Below are positions 1 to 4,602 of a stretch of DNA of 5,277 nt, piece after piece. The DNA comes from Planctomycetota bacterium (GTDB taxonomy: Bacteria > Planctomycetota > Brocadiia > Brocadiales > Bathyanammoxibiaceae), in contig JAUVQR010000126.1 of assembly GCA_030598065.1 (NCBI GenBank), positions 1 to 5,277 of the forward strand. Direction: 5' to 3'. Position 1 is the stretch's first letter. Every line of letters starts with the position of its first letter. The translations under genes and the position numbers were made by a program. The notes beneath the pieces were generated by a model, which had not been told where the DNA came from, did not search any database, and saw only the letters and a list, made by a program, of their open reading frames with translations.

Positions 1-1158
1 ACCGTACCCATACCGGATATGAGCCTAATACGTGACCTCCAGGTCCCCATACAGTTTGTCCCGCTCGGCAGGACAAGGGGATGTGACTTCGTTTGCGAGT
101 TTTGCGCTGTCAGCCAGCACCTTGGTAAGACCAGGTCCAGTTCGCCCGCTTACGTAATGAAAGAGATCGAAAGGTCGATAGAGAACGGCAGGAAGATCTT
201 CTTTGTCACGGATGACAATTTTGCGCAGGATAGGGATAGCACCGCTGAACTATGCGAGATGATCGCGGAGTATACGCGGAAGGCCAGGGAAAAAATATAT
301 TTCGTCGTACAGGTCCGGGTAGACATCGCCAGGGACGAAAAGCTGCTTAAACTGATGAGGGCGGCAGATATCGAGGGCTTGTGCATCGGTTACGAGTCAC
401 CTATTGAGGAAGACCTCAAGAACATGAAAAAGGGACTCAACCTTAAGAAGCTGGACGAGTACACGCAGACCCTCAAGAGGTACGGCTTCTTCATTCATGG
501 CATGTTCATACTGGGGTACCCTACGTTTAAGGACTCGCGCAGCAAGTTGACCATGACCATAAGGGAGAGAGCGAACAGATTCCTGGAGTTCATAAACAGG
601 AACAAGATAGACACGGTACAGATCGTCAAGCCCGTTCCTCTACCGGGAACGATACTCGCTAAGAAGTTAAAAGAAGAGAATCGGCTGTTCCCGCTCGAGT
701 TGGTTGACTACACCAAATACGACGGAAACTGGCTGTGTTTCGAGCCGGACGAAGGCATTGACCCCAAGGAGTTCATGGAAGAGACGGAACGTATCCTGAT
801 GAAGTTCTATAGCTTCGGCTCGCTATCCAGACTACTCTACCAGGTACCGCTCTACCCCATGGAGCTCACCTGTCGTGTGCTTAACAAGATGCTTCCACAA
901 CTGACCAACCCTTCCAAGAGAGCTAACATACGCAACCTCAGCACGTTTATACAAAAGAGTTTTACGGACGCCAGGAGAGAGTCCCACAGGAAGTTCCGGA
1001 ACGCCAAGATGAGGTTCGGGGGCAGGGTGGTGCTGGAAAAATGGAAAAGGGACTTCAAGAAGGAAAGGTTCTTAGAGACCATAGACAAGGCCAGGGCATT
1101 TATAAAGAAACACGCTGCTAAGATGGCGAAATCGCCTGCAGTGATGAGTGCGGAATAA
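1..1158 (+). CDS. Radical SAM protein, probably the C-terminal part of a B12-binding radical SAM enzyme (5' partial)
   Basis: The reading frame is open from base 1, so the gene starts outside the window. The ATG at 19 is probably internal: the codons before it read TVPIPD, which resembles the linker that joins an N-terminal cobalamin-binding domain to the radical SAM domain in this superfamily. Counting from that ATG, a CX3CX2C cluster motif (Cys22, Cys26, Cys29; bases 82-105) should bind the 4Fe-4S cluster that cleaves S-adenosylmethionine. A DDNF motif (65-68) and a GYESP motif (124-128) fit the strands of the partial TIM barrel. The segment after about 170 is family-specific, and the last 60 residues are rich in Lys and Arg. 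Related enzymes (BchE, HpnJ and other cobalamin-dependent types) perform methylations or rearrangements of lipids, pigments or other metabolites. The substrate cannot be read from this fragment. The gene is followed directly by an intrinsic terminator and converges with the minus-strand gene at 1224. Radical SAM identity is secure; the B12 domain is inferred. Confidence 0.93.
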   Translation, partial: TVPIPDMSLIRDLQVPIQFVPLGRTRGCDFVCEFCAVSQHLGKTRSSSPAYVMKEIERSIENGRKIFFVTDDNFAQDRDSTAELCEMIAEYTRKAREKIYFVVQVRVDIARDEKLLKLMRAADIEGLCIGYESPIEEDLKNMKKGLNLKKLDEYTQTLKRYGFFIHGMFILGYPTFKDSRSKLTMTIRERANRFLEFINRNKIDTVQIVKPVPLPGTILAKKLKEENRLFPLELVDYTKYDGNWLCFEPDEGIDPKEFMEETERILMKFYSFGSLSRLLYQVPLYPMELTCRVLNKMLPQLTNPSKRANIRNLSTFIQKSFTDARRESHRKFRNAKMRFGGRVVLEKWKRDFKKERFLETIDKARAFIKKHAAKMAKSPAVMSAE

Positions 1159-1170
1159 CTTTTTTGTTTA

Positions 1171-1212
1171 GGGGGTTAGGGTGTCGGCTTTTACCCTAGC
1201 CCCCATTTTTTT
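1171..1212 (+). terminator. Rho-independent terminator of the radical SAM gene
   Basis: GGGGGTTAGGGT (1171-1182) pairs with ACCCTAGCCCCC (1193-1204), a 12-bp stem with one G-T wobble. The loop is 10 nt and is followed by A and seven T (1206-1212). It begins 12 nt after the stop codon. On the minus strand the same stem is followed by an A-rich stretch rather than U, so it should terminate only plus-strand transcripts efficiently, although it separates two converging genes. Confidence 0.93.
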
Positions 1213-1223
1213 GAAATAATAGA

Positions 1224-1376
1224 TTACTTACGTCCCTTAAACCAATAGACCAACCCCGCCACAACGACCAGGGCAACCACGATTATCGTGGTCTTCTGAG
1301 ACAAGAATGCACCGCCGCCACCGCCGCCTTCGGCCGCGGCCATTACCCACGCCAAGTCCGCAATAATCAGGTCCAT
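1224..1376 (-). CDS. Small single-span membrane protein, paralog A (50 aa), unknown family
   Basis: The 50-residue frame starts at ATG (1374-1376) and ends at TAA (1224-1226). An AAAGGAG ribosome binding site (complement of 1384-1390) lies 7 nt upstream, which strongly supports this start. The protein begins MDLIIADLAWVMAAAEG, continues with five more Gly (a run of six, 17-22), then AFLSQKTT. A hydrophobic span of about 13-16 residues (31-46) follows, and the chain ends YWFKGRK. The basic end predicts a cytoplasmic C-terminus, with the short acidic N-terminus outside or at the membrane surface. It shares the AAAEG motif, the span and the YWxKGRK end with the protein at 1475-1621, so the two are paralogs. 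It is the last gene of the minus-strand run. I do not recognise the family. The layout recalls Gly-rich C-terminal sorting signals, but here it is the whole protein. A possible but poor promoter lies at 1423-1452. Coding status is well supported; function is unknown. Confidence 0.82.
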   Translation of the reverse strand: MDLIIADLAWVMAAAEGGGGGGAFLSQKTTIIVVALVVVAGLVYWFKGRK

Positions 1377-1422
1377 CGTACGGCTCCTTTCATAGATGTT
1401 TTGTATCTAAATCTCGAATCTC

Positions 1423-1452
1423 AGGATAGACGACAGCTAACAACTATCTCAA
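1423..1452 (-). promoter_or_regulatory. Weak candidate promoter for small-protein gene A
   Basis: On the minus strand TTGAGA (complement of 1447-1452) is followed after 18 nt by TATCCT (complement of 1423-1428). This gives 4 or more of 6 matches per box but no other support. It lies in the 98-nt gap between the two small-protein genes, so gene A could be transcribed alone or together with gene B. Confidence 0.22.
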
Positions 1453-1474
1453 GACTACAGATGACCAGGTCTTG

Positions 1475-1621
1475 TCAGGACTTCCTTCCCTTGTACCAAT
1501 AGCCTACTCCGACGGCAATCAGGAAGAGGATAGGTATAGCGTATACGTGAGGGACAAGAGGCATCCCCTTTTTACCTTCGGCTGCGGCAATTACATATAC
1601 AAAAAGATCACTAAACTCCAT
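1475..1621 (-). CDS. Small single-span membrane protein, paralog B (48 aa), unknown family
   Basis: The frame starts at ATG (1619-1621) and ends at TGA (1475-1477). A near-perfect AAAAGGAGG ribosome binding site (core complement of 1631-1636) sits 9 nt upstream. The protein begins MEFSDLFVYVIAAAEG, then KKGMPLVPH, then a hydrophobic span of about 17 residues (26-42, with a Pro at 30), and ends GYWYKGRKS. Aligned with the 1224-1376 protein it shares AAAEG, the span, and G-x-(x)-Y-W-aromatic-K-G-R-K, with a two-residue length difference between the motifs. The Gly run of paralog A is replaced by KKGMP. This conservation of two ends with a diverged middle is what a duplicated, selected small protein should show. 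A candidate promoter lies upstream at 1684-1711. The function is not known to me. Possibilities are an accessory subunit of a membrane complex, a protease substrate or modulator, or a signalling peptide. Confidence 0.84.
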   Translation of the reverse strand: MEFSDLFVYVIAAAEGKKGMPLVPHVYAIPILFLIAVGVGYWYKGRKS

Positions 1622-1683
1622 ATTAAGGCTCCTCCTTTTAGAACGACTTACGACCTCTCTCTATACTCCCAAGTGGACACTAT

Positions 1684-1711
1684 CTTTTACAGATTTGGCA
1701 TGGAAAGTCAA
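1684..1711 (-). promoter_or_regulatory. Candidate sigma70 promoter for small-protein gene B
   Basis: On the minus strand TTGACT (complement of 1706-1711) is followed after 16 nt by TAAAAG (complement of 1684-1689). It lies just after the TPR gene stop codon and about 60 nt before the start of the 48-aa gene. The -35 is good and the -10 is only fair. If real, it would uncouple the small-protein pair from the TPR gene. Confidence 0.38.
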
Positions 1712-1721
1712 GGGATTTCCC

Positions 1722-2531
1722 TTATCTCTCCCTTATCTCCTTTAGCCTCTTACGCACCGCGTTAGACTTCTGGCCGCCAAGTGCCATATGCCTCTCATAC
1801 GCCTCTATCGCGCCGAGATCGTCATCCAGGTGTAAGTCATATAATAGCCCGAGGTTATAATATGTGTTGGGATAGTCCAGGTCTGCCTTTATGGCCCGCA
1901 GGTAAGCCAGTTCCGCCTCGTTGTACCTGTTCCGTTTTGTGTAAAGCCAGCCCAGGTTGTTGTATGCCTGCCTCAGTTCCTCTTTCGATCCATGCTTTCC
2001 CAGCATCCTGACGACTTTCTCATAGATTGGTATGGCATTATTGTACTCTTCGGCCTTTATATAAGACCTGCCCAGGCCCAGGTAAAGGTCCACGTCCTCC
2101 GTATCCATCTCCGTCGCAGAGGTATATACTTCGATTGCGGCGGCGTAGTCGCCTTTGTCATAGAAGTCGTTGGCCAGCGCTATCAGCTTGTCAGCCGCCT
2201 TCTTTGGAGGCCCTTCCAGGCCCCCTCCTTCCTCTTCCTTTCTCATCCGAAACTCTGACAATTCCTCCGACAACGACCTGCCCTCACCCTCCAGCTTCTC
2301 TCCCAGCGCAAGCAGCAGCGCTTCCTGTTGTTCCACGCGTTTCCTTGCCTTGGCCAGCTTGTTTAGGGCCTCTTTATACTTTCTTGAACTCTTTTCGCGT
2401 TTTGCCTTCTCCTCTTTCAATGCTTCCTTCAGTTTACCTACGTCACTCTCGCCGCAGCCGTGAAGGGAAAAAGAGAGTAGCGCGACTATAACAGCGCCTA
2501 CAACAAGATGTCTCTTTCTATTGTCGTTCAT
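1722..2531 (-). CDS. TPR-repeat lipoprotein with N-terminal coiled coil
   Basis: The protein has 269 aa. Residues 1-25 are a signal peptide: basic MNDNRKRH, then a hydrophobic core, then a lipobox-like SLHGC with Cys26 as the predicted lipidation site. His at -2 is unusual. Residues 30-104 are rich in Lys, Glu and Arg without helix breakers and look like a coiled coil. A Gly/Pro linker (102-109) leads to about four tetratricopeptide repeats: near 111-144 (with the GDYAAAIEVY pattern), 147-178, 187-220 (NNLGWLYTK...YNEAELAYLRAI) and 221-255. TPRs are protein-binding scaffolds, so a role as a membrane-anchored assembly or binding factor in the periplasm or outer membrane is likely. The partner is unknown. 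The ATG has no clear Shine-Dalgarno sequence (the bases before it read CACCGAACCAT), but the signal peptide fits this start. It lies 118 nt after the RAM gene and 100 nt before the small-protein pair, all in the same orientation. Confidence 0.88.
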   Translation of the reverse strand: MNDNRKRHLVVGAVIVALLSFSLHGCGESDVGKLKEALKEEKAKREKSSRKYKEALNKLAKARKRVEQQEALLLALGEKLEGEGRSLSEELSEFRMRKEEEGGGLEGPPKKAADKLIALANDFYDKGDYAAAIEVYTSATEMDTEDVDLYLGLGRSYIKAEEYNNAIPIYEKVVRMLGKHGSKEELRQAYNNLGWLYTKRNRYNEAELAYLRAIKADLDYPNTYYNLGLLYDLHLDDDLGAIEAYERHMALGGQKSNAVRKRLKEIRER

Positions 2532-2550
2532 ATGGTTCGGTGTTCAATCT

Positions 2551-2570
2551 CAACGTCTTCCAACGTTTTC
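2551..2570. repeat. 10-bp imperfect tandem repeat upstream of the TPR gene
   Basis: CAACGTCTTC (2551-2560) is followed directly by CAACGTTTTC (2561-2570), with one difference. It lies 20-39 nt before the start codon of the TPR lipoprotein gene, in its leader or promoter region. The period matches one helical turn, so it could be an operator. Chance cannot be excluded for two copies. The rest of the 118-nt gap (2532-2649) shows no clear terminator or consensus promoter. Confidence 0.4.
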
Positions 2571-2649
2571 TTTTGAAAGCAAACGGATAAACGCAAAAGG
2601 TGTGGTAAAGATGCCAGGTTGTATATGGTCGGTCTAACGGCAAGTTCTT

Positions 2650-2883
2650 TTATTGTACGCAACAACAGGTAATGGTCTTGGTAACCCCCTCAATGGTGCG
2701 AATCTTTGTCAGGATTATATCACCGAGACTTTGCAGTCCGTCGGTCTCCACGGCCACAACAATGTCATGCGGACCGGAGACAGCCTCGGCCGATCTAACG
2801 CCGTCTACGGACCTGAGCTTTTCCAGTATCTCCGCCGTCCTGACAGAAGACGTATCTATCAATATATAAGCCTTTACCGACAT
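2650..2883 (-). CDS. Stand-alone Lrp/AsnC-type RAM (ligand-binding) domain protein
   Basis: The protein has 77 aa and matches the C-terminal ligand-binding domain of Lrp/AsnC regulators (RAM, an ACT-like beta-alpha-beta-beta-alpha-beta fold) without any helix-turn-helix. Visible hallmarks are the first strand KAYILID (4-10), helix 15-25, the turn VDGVRSAEAVSGPHDIVVAV (26-45) with the typical G-P-x-D motif (37-40), and the IRTIEGVTKTITC strand (61-73). In the family this domain forms dimers and higher oligomers and binds amino acids or other small effectors. Stand-alone forms are known, but their targets are mostly unclear. It ends with three consecutive Cys (73-75) and VQ, which is unusual. 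The gene starts 27 nt after the protease gene stop. An AAAGGG ribosome binding site lies about 7 nt before the ATG. Co-transcription with the HtpX-like gene is likely and suggests a functional link. No DNA binding is expected from this protein alone. Confidence 0.9.
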   Translation of the reverse strand: MSVKAYILIDTSSVRTAEILEKLRSVDGVRSAEAVSGPHDIVVAVETDGLQSLGDIILTKIRTIEGVTKTITCCCVQ

Positions 2884-2910
2884 TCTCCAGCCCTTTCAGA
2901 ACAGGCCACC

Positions 2911-3900
2911 TCAGACGCTCTTGCCCGCTACTCGCCCCCCCTGGAACACCGGCTCAAGTTTCGCAAGGTGTTTGATTCTCTTCACCATGTTAGGGTGGGT
3001 GCTAAACACCTCCATCATGCGGTCGGCCTTACTTACCTTCACCCTGCCGGTGAGAACCGAAGCAAGCTCTTTGCGGTCGATTGTGCCGCTGAGATCCTCG
3101 TCCAACTGCCGAAGGTCGCTTATCTCCTTTTTCGCCCGGGAAGGGTCGTTGACAAAGAACGCCTTGTAGCCCTCACATTGGTGCAGCGCCTCTTTCTGAA
3201 GCTTCGCGCTACCGTAAGCGAGTTTGTACAGCGCGGTAGCCATGTCGTGCGGCGCGTTACCCAGCTTTACACTCCCGAGGTCCGCGTGGTACTCCCTTAT
3301 CCGGGAGCCGTAAAGCACAAGCAGGTTGGTTACAAAGTAAAGCACAAAGGCGGCGAGACCTATAAGAACCCCCTGGCCGCCTCTTCTGCTACCCCCTCCA
3401 AACCACATGAAATGAAAGGCGATATACCATAGTATCATCGGCACGATTGAAAGTATGGTGATAACCGCCATGTCCCTGTGCTTCAGATGTGATATCTCGT
3501 GGCCAATAACGGCACGCAACTCATCCTTGCTGAGAAGGTGCATCAGCGGCTCCGTCACGCACACACGTCCATCACTGCTCCACCTGCCGAAGGCAAAGGC
3601 GTTCGGTATCTGCAGGGCGGAAATGCCCACACGCGGCTTACGGATGCCCGCCGCGCGAGCGAGCTCTTCGACCATACGGTGCAGCTCCGGGGCCTCAGCT
3701 TTCGTCACGTATCTTACCTTCATAGACATCTCAACCATCTTGGGGCCAAATATGTATTGTATAATCATCATCACCGCGGCAATGCCGCCATAAGCCAGAA
3801 AGCTTCGTACCCCGATTGCGTAGGCAATCCCTATTATTATGCCGTACAGCACGGCGAACATAAGGGCAATCAAGAGGTAAAGCCGAAAGCTCAACCACAT
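2911..3900 (-). CDS. htpX: HtpX-like M48 family membrane metalloprotease with an EF-hand-like insertion
   Basis: The protein has 329 aa. Two N-terminal membrane helices (about 7-29 and 34-52) precede the catalytic domain. The zinc site is HEISH (His134, Glu135, His138; bases 3487-3501), with Glu203 of the EYHAD motif as third ligand. Two further hydrophobic helices (about 145-166 and 177-197) lie between these elements, as in HtpX. The C-terminus has the family STHPNMVKRI motif (300-309). M48B proteases degrade misfolded or damaged inner-membrane proteins from the cytoplasmic side. Residues 267-278 (bases 3067-3102) read DEDLSGTIDRKE and match a canonical EF-hand loop, with Asp at 1, 3 and 9, Ser at 5, Gly at 6, Ile at 8 and Glu at 12. 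This sits between the active-site half and the C-terminal motif. The start is supported by AAAGGAG (complement of 3910-3916) 9 nt upstream and by a strong promoter at 3954-3982. The length is somewhat above the roughly 290 aa of typical HtpX, in part because of this segment. Confidence 0.93.
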   Translation of the reverse strand: MWLSFRLYLLIALMFAVLYGIIIGIAYAIGVRSFLAYGGIAAVMMIIQYIFGPKMVEMSMKVRYVTKAEAPELHRMVEELARAAGIRKPRVGISALQIPNAFAFGRWSSDGRVCVTEPLMHLLSKDELRAVIGHEISHLKHRDMAVITILSIVPMILWYIAFHFMWFGGGSRRGGQGVLIGLAAFVLYFVTNLLVLYGSRIREYHADLGSVKLGNAPHDMATALYKLAYGSAKLQKEALHQCEGYKAFFVNDPSRAKKEISDLRQLDEDLSGTIDRKELASVLTGRVKVSKADRMMEVFSTHPNMVKRIKHLAKLEPVFQGGRVAGKSV

Positions 3901-3953
3901 ATCACGTAACTCCTTTAAAATAAATCAAATAGGGCCTGTTCCTGCCATCGGCA

Positions 3954-3982
3954 ACTATATCAAGGGCGGTCTTTACTGTCAA
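3954..3982 (-). promoter_or_regulatory. Near-consensus sigma70 promoter of the protease-RAM operon
   Basis: On the minus strand TTGACA (complement of 3977-3982) is followed after exactly 17 nt by TATAGT (complement of 3954-3959), 11 of 12 consensus bases. The expected transcription start is near 3947, giving a leader of about 46 nt before the ATG at 3900. The -35 is a perfect housekeeping hexamer, so no heat-shock sigma factor is needed for expression. Confidence 0.85.
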
Positions 3983-3996
3983 CGCCTAAATGACCC

Positions 3997-4015
3997 GTGA
4001 CACTCTGTGACACTC
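3997..4015. repeat. Tandem GTGACACTC repeat, possible operator of the protease operon
   Basis: GTGACACTC occurs at 3997-4005 and again at 4007-4015 with one T between, a 10-bp period. Each copy contains the near-palindrome GTG-A-CAC. The pair covers about -50 to -68 relative to the predicted protease transcription start, a usual position for an activator site. It also lies upstream of the plus-strand promoter at 4034, so one protein could affect both directions. The binding protein is unknown. Confidence 0.5.
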
Positions 4016-4021
4016 ATTATA
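4016..4021 (-). promoter_or_regulatory. Possible upstream -10 element (TATAAT) on the minus strand
   Basis: The complement of 4016-4021 is a perfect TATAAT, but the hexamer 17 nt upstream of it matches TTGACA poorly. If active, it would form a second, distal promoter for the protease operon, with the GTGACACTC repeats lying over its start point. Confidence 0.28.
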
Positions 4022-4033
4022 CCGGACGAACCT

Positions 4034-4062
4034 TTGACTGCATAGGCGTACGCTGATAGGAT
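4034..4062 (+). promoter_or_regulatory. Candidate sigma70 promoter for the small His-rich membrane protein
   Basis: TTGACT (4034-4039), a 17-nt spacer, and TAGGAT (4057-4062) give 9 of 12 consensus bases. The predicted start near 4069 would leave a leader of about 107 nt before the ATG at 4176. That leader contains the 12-bp tandem repeat at 4095-4118 and a small inverted repeat, CGGAA (4077-4081) with TTCCG (4087-4091). Confidence 0.55.
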
Positions 4063-4094
4063 GTTTTTTCGGTATACGGAAGGACGTTCCGGCC

Positions 4095-4118
4095 GTTTTG
4101 TATATAGTTTTGTATATA
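4095..4118 (+). repeat. Perfect 12-bp tandem duplication GTTTTGTATATA
   Basis: GTTTTGTATATA occurs at 4095-4106 and is repeated exactly at 4107-4118. The AT-rich unit lies in an otherwise GC-rich stretch, about 57 nt before the ATG at 4176. It may be a repressor or activator site, a leader element, or a recent slippage duplication. Read as a -10 region (TATATAAC) it lacks a matching -35. Confidence 0.6.
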
Positions 4119-4175
4119 ACAGGACGGCACGTTTTCGGCGGAGAAATGCCGGTTTATTCAGCGGAGACCCCTGAC

Positions 4176-4430
4176 ATGAAAAAGAGACAAGTCAGCCTGG
4201 CAACGGGCATCGCACTATTGGTGCTGGTTATATCTACCATGATACTGGGTGTACTTATGGTAGAACTACCGGAACACTCAGAACACGCAGGGCACGGGGT
4301 GGGGATATTCCCTTTTCACAAATTCTGCGCCTTTACCACCGTAGCGTTGGCCATATTCCACGCCACCTACAACCTGAGACTATATTTTAGAAAACCCGCG
4401 CAGGGTGTCAGGTCCGGCCCCCGGGCCTAG
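4176..4430 (+). CDS. Small His-rich two-helix membrane protein, DUF4405-like
   Basis: The protein has 84 aa from the ATG at 4176. This start is preferred because GGAG (4163-4166) lies 9 nt upstream and because it gives a basic MKKRQ end before the first helix. In-frame ATGs at 4146 and 4098 are less likely: the first has GGAG only 2 nt away, and the second lies in the AT-rich repeat. Helix 1 spans about 8-29. A loop with ELPEHSEHAGHG carries His34, His37 and His40. Helix 2 (about 48-66) begins FHKF and carries His48 and His62, then NLRLYFRK. The pattern His-(13 residues)-His followed by N-x-R recalls DUF4405 and cytochrome b561-like helices, where such His can bind heme. A heme or metal role is an inference. 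It stands alone between its own promoter and a candidate terminator. Confidence 0.75.
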   Translation: MKKRQVSLATGIALLVLVISTMILGVLMVELPEHSEHAGHGVGIFPFHKFCAFTTVALAIFHATYNLRLYFRKPAQGVRSGPRA

Positions 4431-4434
4431 ATGA

Positions 4435-4452
4435 AGGAAGATAAGGAAGATA
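4435..4452 (+). repeat. 9-bp tandem repeat AGGAAGATA x2
   Basis: AGGAAGATA (4435-4443) is repeated exactly at 4444-4452, immediately after the stop codon of the His-rich membrane protein gene. In the plus frame it would encode Lys-Glu-Asp twice, but no gene is supported there. It is most likely a slippage duplication in the 3' untranslated region. Confidence 0.5.
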
Positions 4453-4467
4453 AGTCCCTGTGCAGAC

Positions 4468-4485
4468 AACGCATAGGCGTTTTTT
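4468..4485 (+). terminator. Short candidate intrinsic terminator
   Basis: AACGC (4468-4472) pairs with GCGTT (4477-4481) around a 4-nt loop, and the T run extends to 4485. The stem is only 5 bp, so strength is modest. Its position between the 4430 stop codon and the next promoter at 4503 fits termination of the His-rich membrane protein transcript. Confidence 0.5.
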
Positions 4486-4502
4486 GCAGGCCGGGAAAGC
4501 GG

Positions 4503-4531
4503 TTGACAGTCAGCCCCGGGCGGTGTATACT
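4503..4531 (+). promoter_or_regulatory. Near-consensus sigma70 promoter with GC-rich discriminator
   Basis: TTGACA (4503-4508), a 17-nt spacer and TATACT (4526-4531) give 11 of 12 consensus bases. The bases after the -10 are CCGCCGC, a GC-rich discriminator like those of stable RNA and ribosomal protein promoters under stringent control. The start would be near 4538, giving a leader of about 65 nt before the ATG at 4603. No terminator is visible before tRNA-Val, so the transcript may include it. Confidence 0.83.
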
Positions 4532-4602
4532 CCGCCGCTTGTTTAGTGATAAGGCTGCCTTTACGCCCTCTTTTCTTTAACCCGCGTATATACGGGAGAC
4601 TC

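Noticed and set aside
1450..1474. Inverted repeat CAAGAC/GTCTTG with 13-nt loop just after the 48-aa gene
   Set aside because: Only 6 bp with a long loop and no T tract; expected by chance at this size.
1710..1723. Perfect inverted repeat AAGGGA-TT-TCCCTT at the TPR stop codon
   Set aside because: The loop is too short and there is no T tract in the minus direction, so it does not support a terminator.
1472..1765. Plus-strand open frame of 97 codons
   Set aside because: It is antisense to the 48-aa small protein and the end of the TPR gene. The minus-strand reading has the ribosome binding site and the paralog motif.
2027..2491. Plus-strand open frames of up to 154 codons within the TPR region
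   Set aside because: The Pro/Ser/Arg-rich composition is the usual shadow of a Lys/Glu-rich coiled coil on the other strand.
2653..3432. Long plus-strand open frame (259 codons) antisense to the RAM and protease genes
   Set aside because: It lies entirely opposite two genes with clear families, has no domain I can recognise and crosses the intergenic gap. It is an antisense shadow.
4098..4175. N-terminal extension of the His-rich membrane protein to ATG 4098 or 4146
   Set aside because: ATG 4098 lies in the AT-rich tandem repeat without a ribosome binding site. ATG 4146 has GGAG only 2 nt away. ATG 4176 has GGAG at 9 nt and a basic N-terminus before the first helix.
4416..4427. GGCCC-CC-GGGCC inverted repeat at the end of the His-rich membrane protein gene
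   Set aside because: It lies inside the coding end, has an impossible 2-nt loop and no following T run.
4040..4480. 10-mers shared at a distance, such as GCATAGGCGT (4040-4049 and 4471-4480) and GACTTACGAC (1645-1654 and 5051-5060)
   Set aside because: Roughly a dozen repeated 10-mers are expected by chance in a window of this size, and their contexts differ.
4431..4580. Possible 49-codon gene starting MKEDKEDK right after the 4430 stop
   Set aside because: It has no ribosome binding site of its own. A candidate terminator and the strong 4503 promoter lie inside it, and its start is formed by the 9-bp tandem repeat.
4546..4602. N-terminal extension of the GYD/DUF3303-like protein to ATG 4546
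   Set aside because: It would leave almost no leader after the predicted transcription start near 4538, has no ribosome binding site, and adds residues not expected before the first strand.
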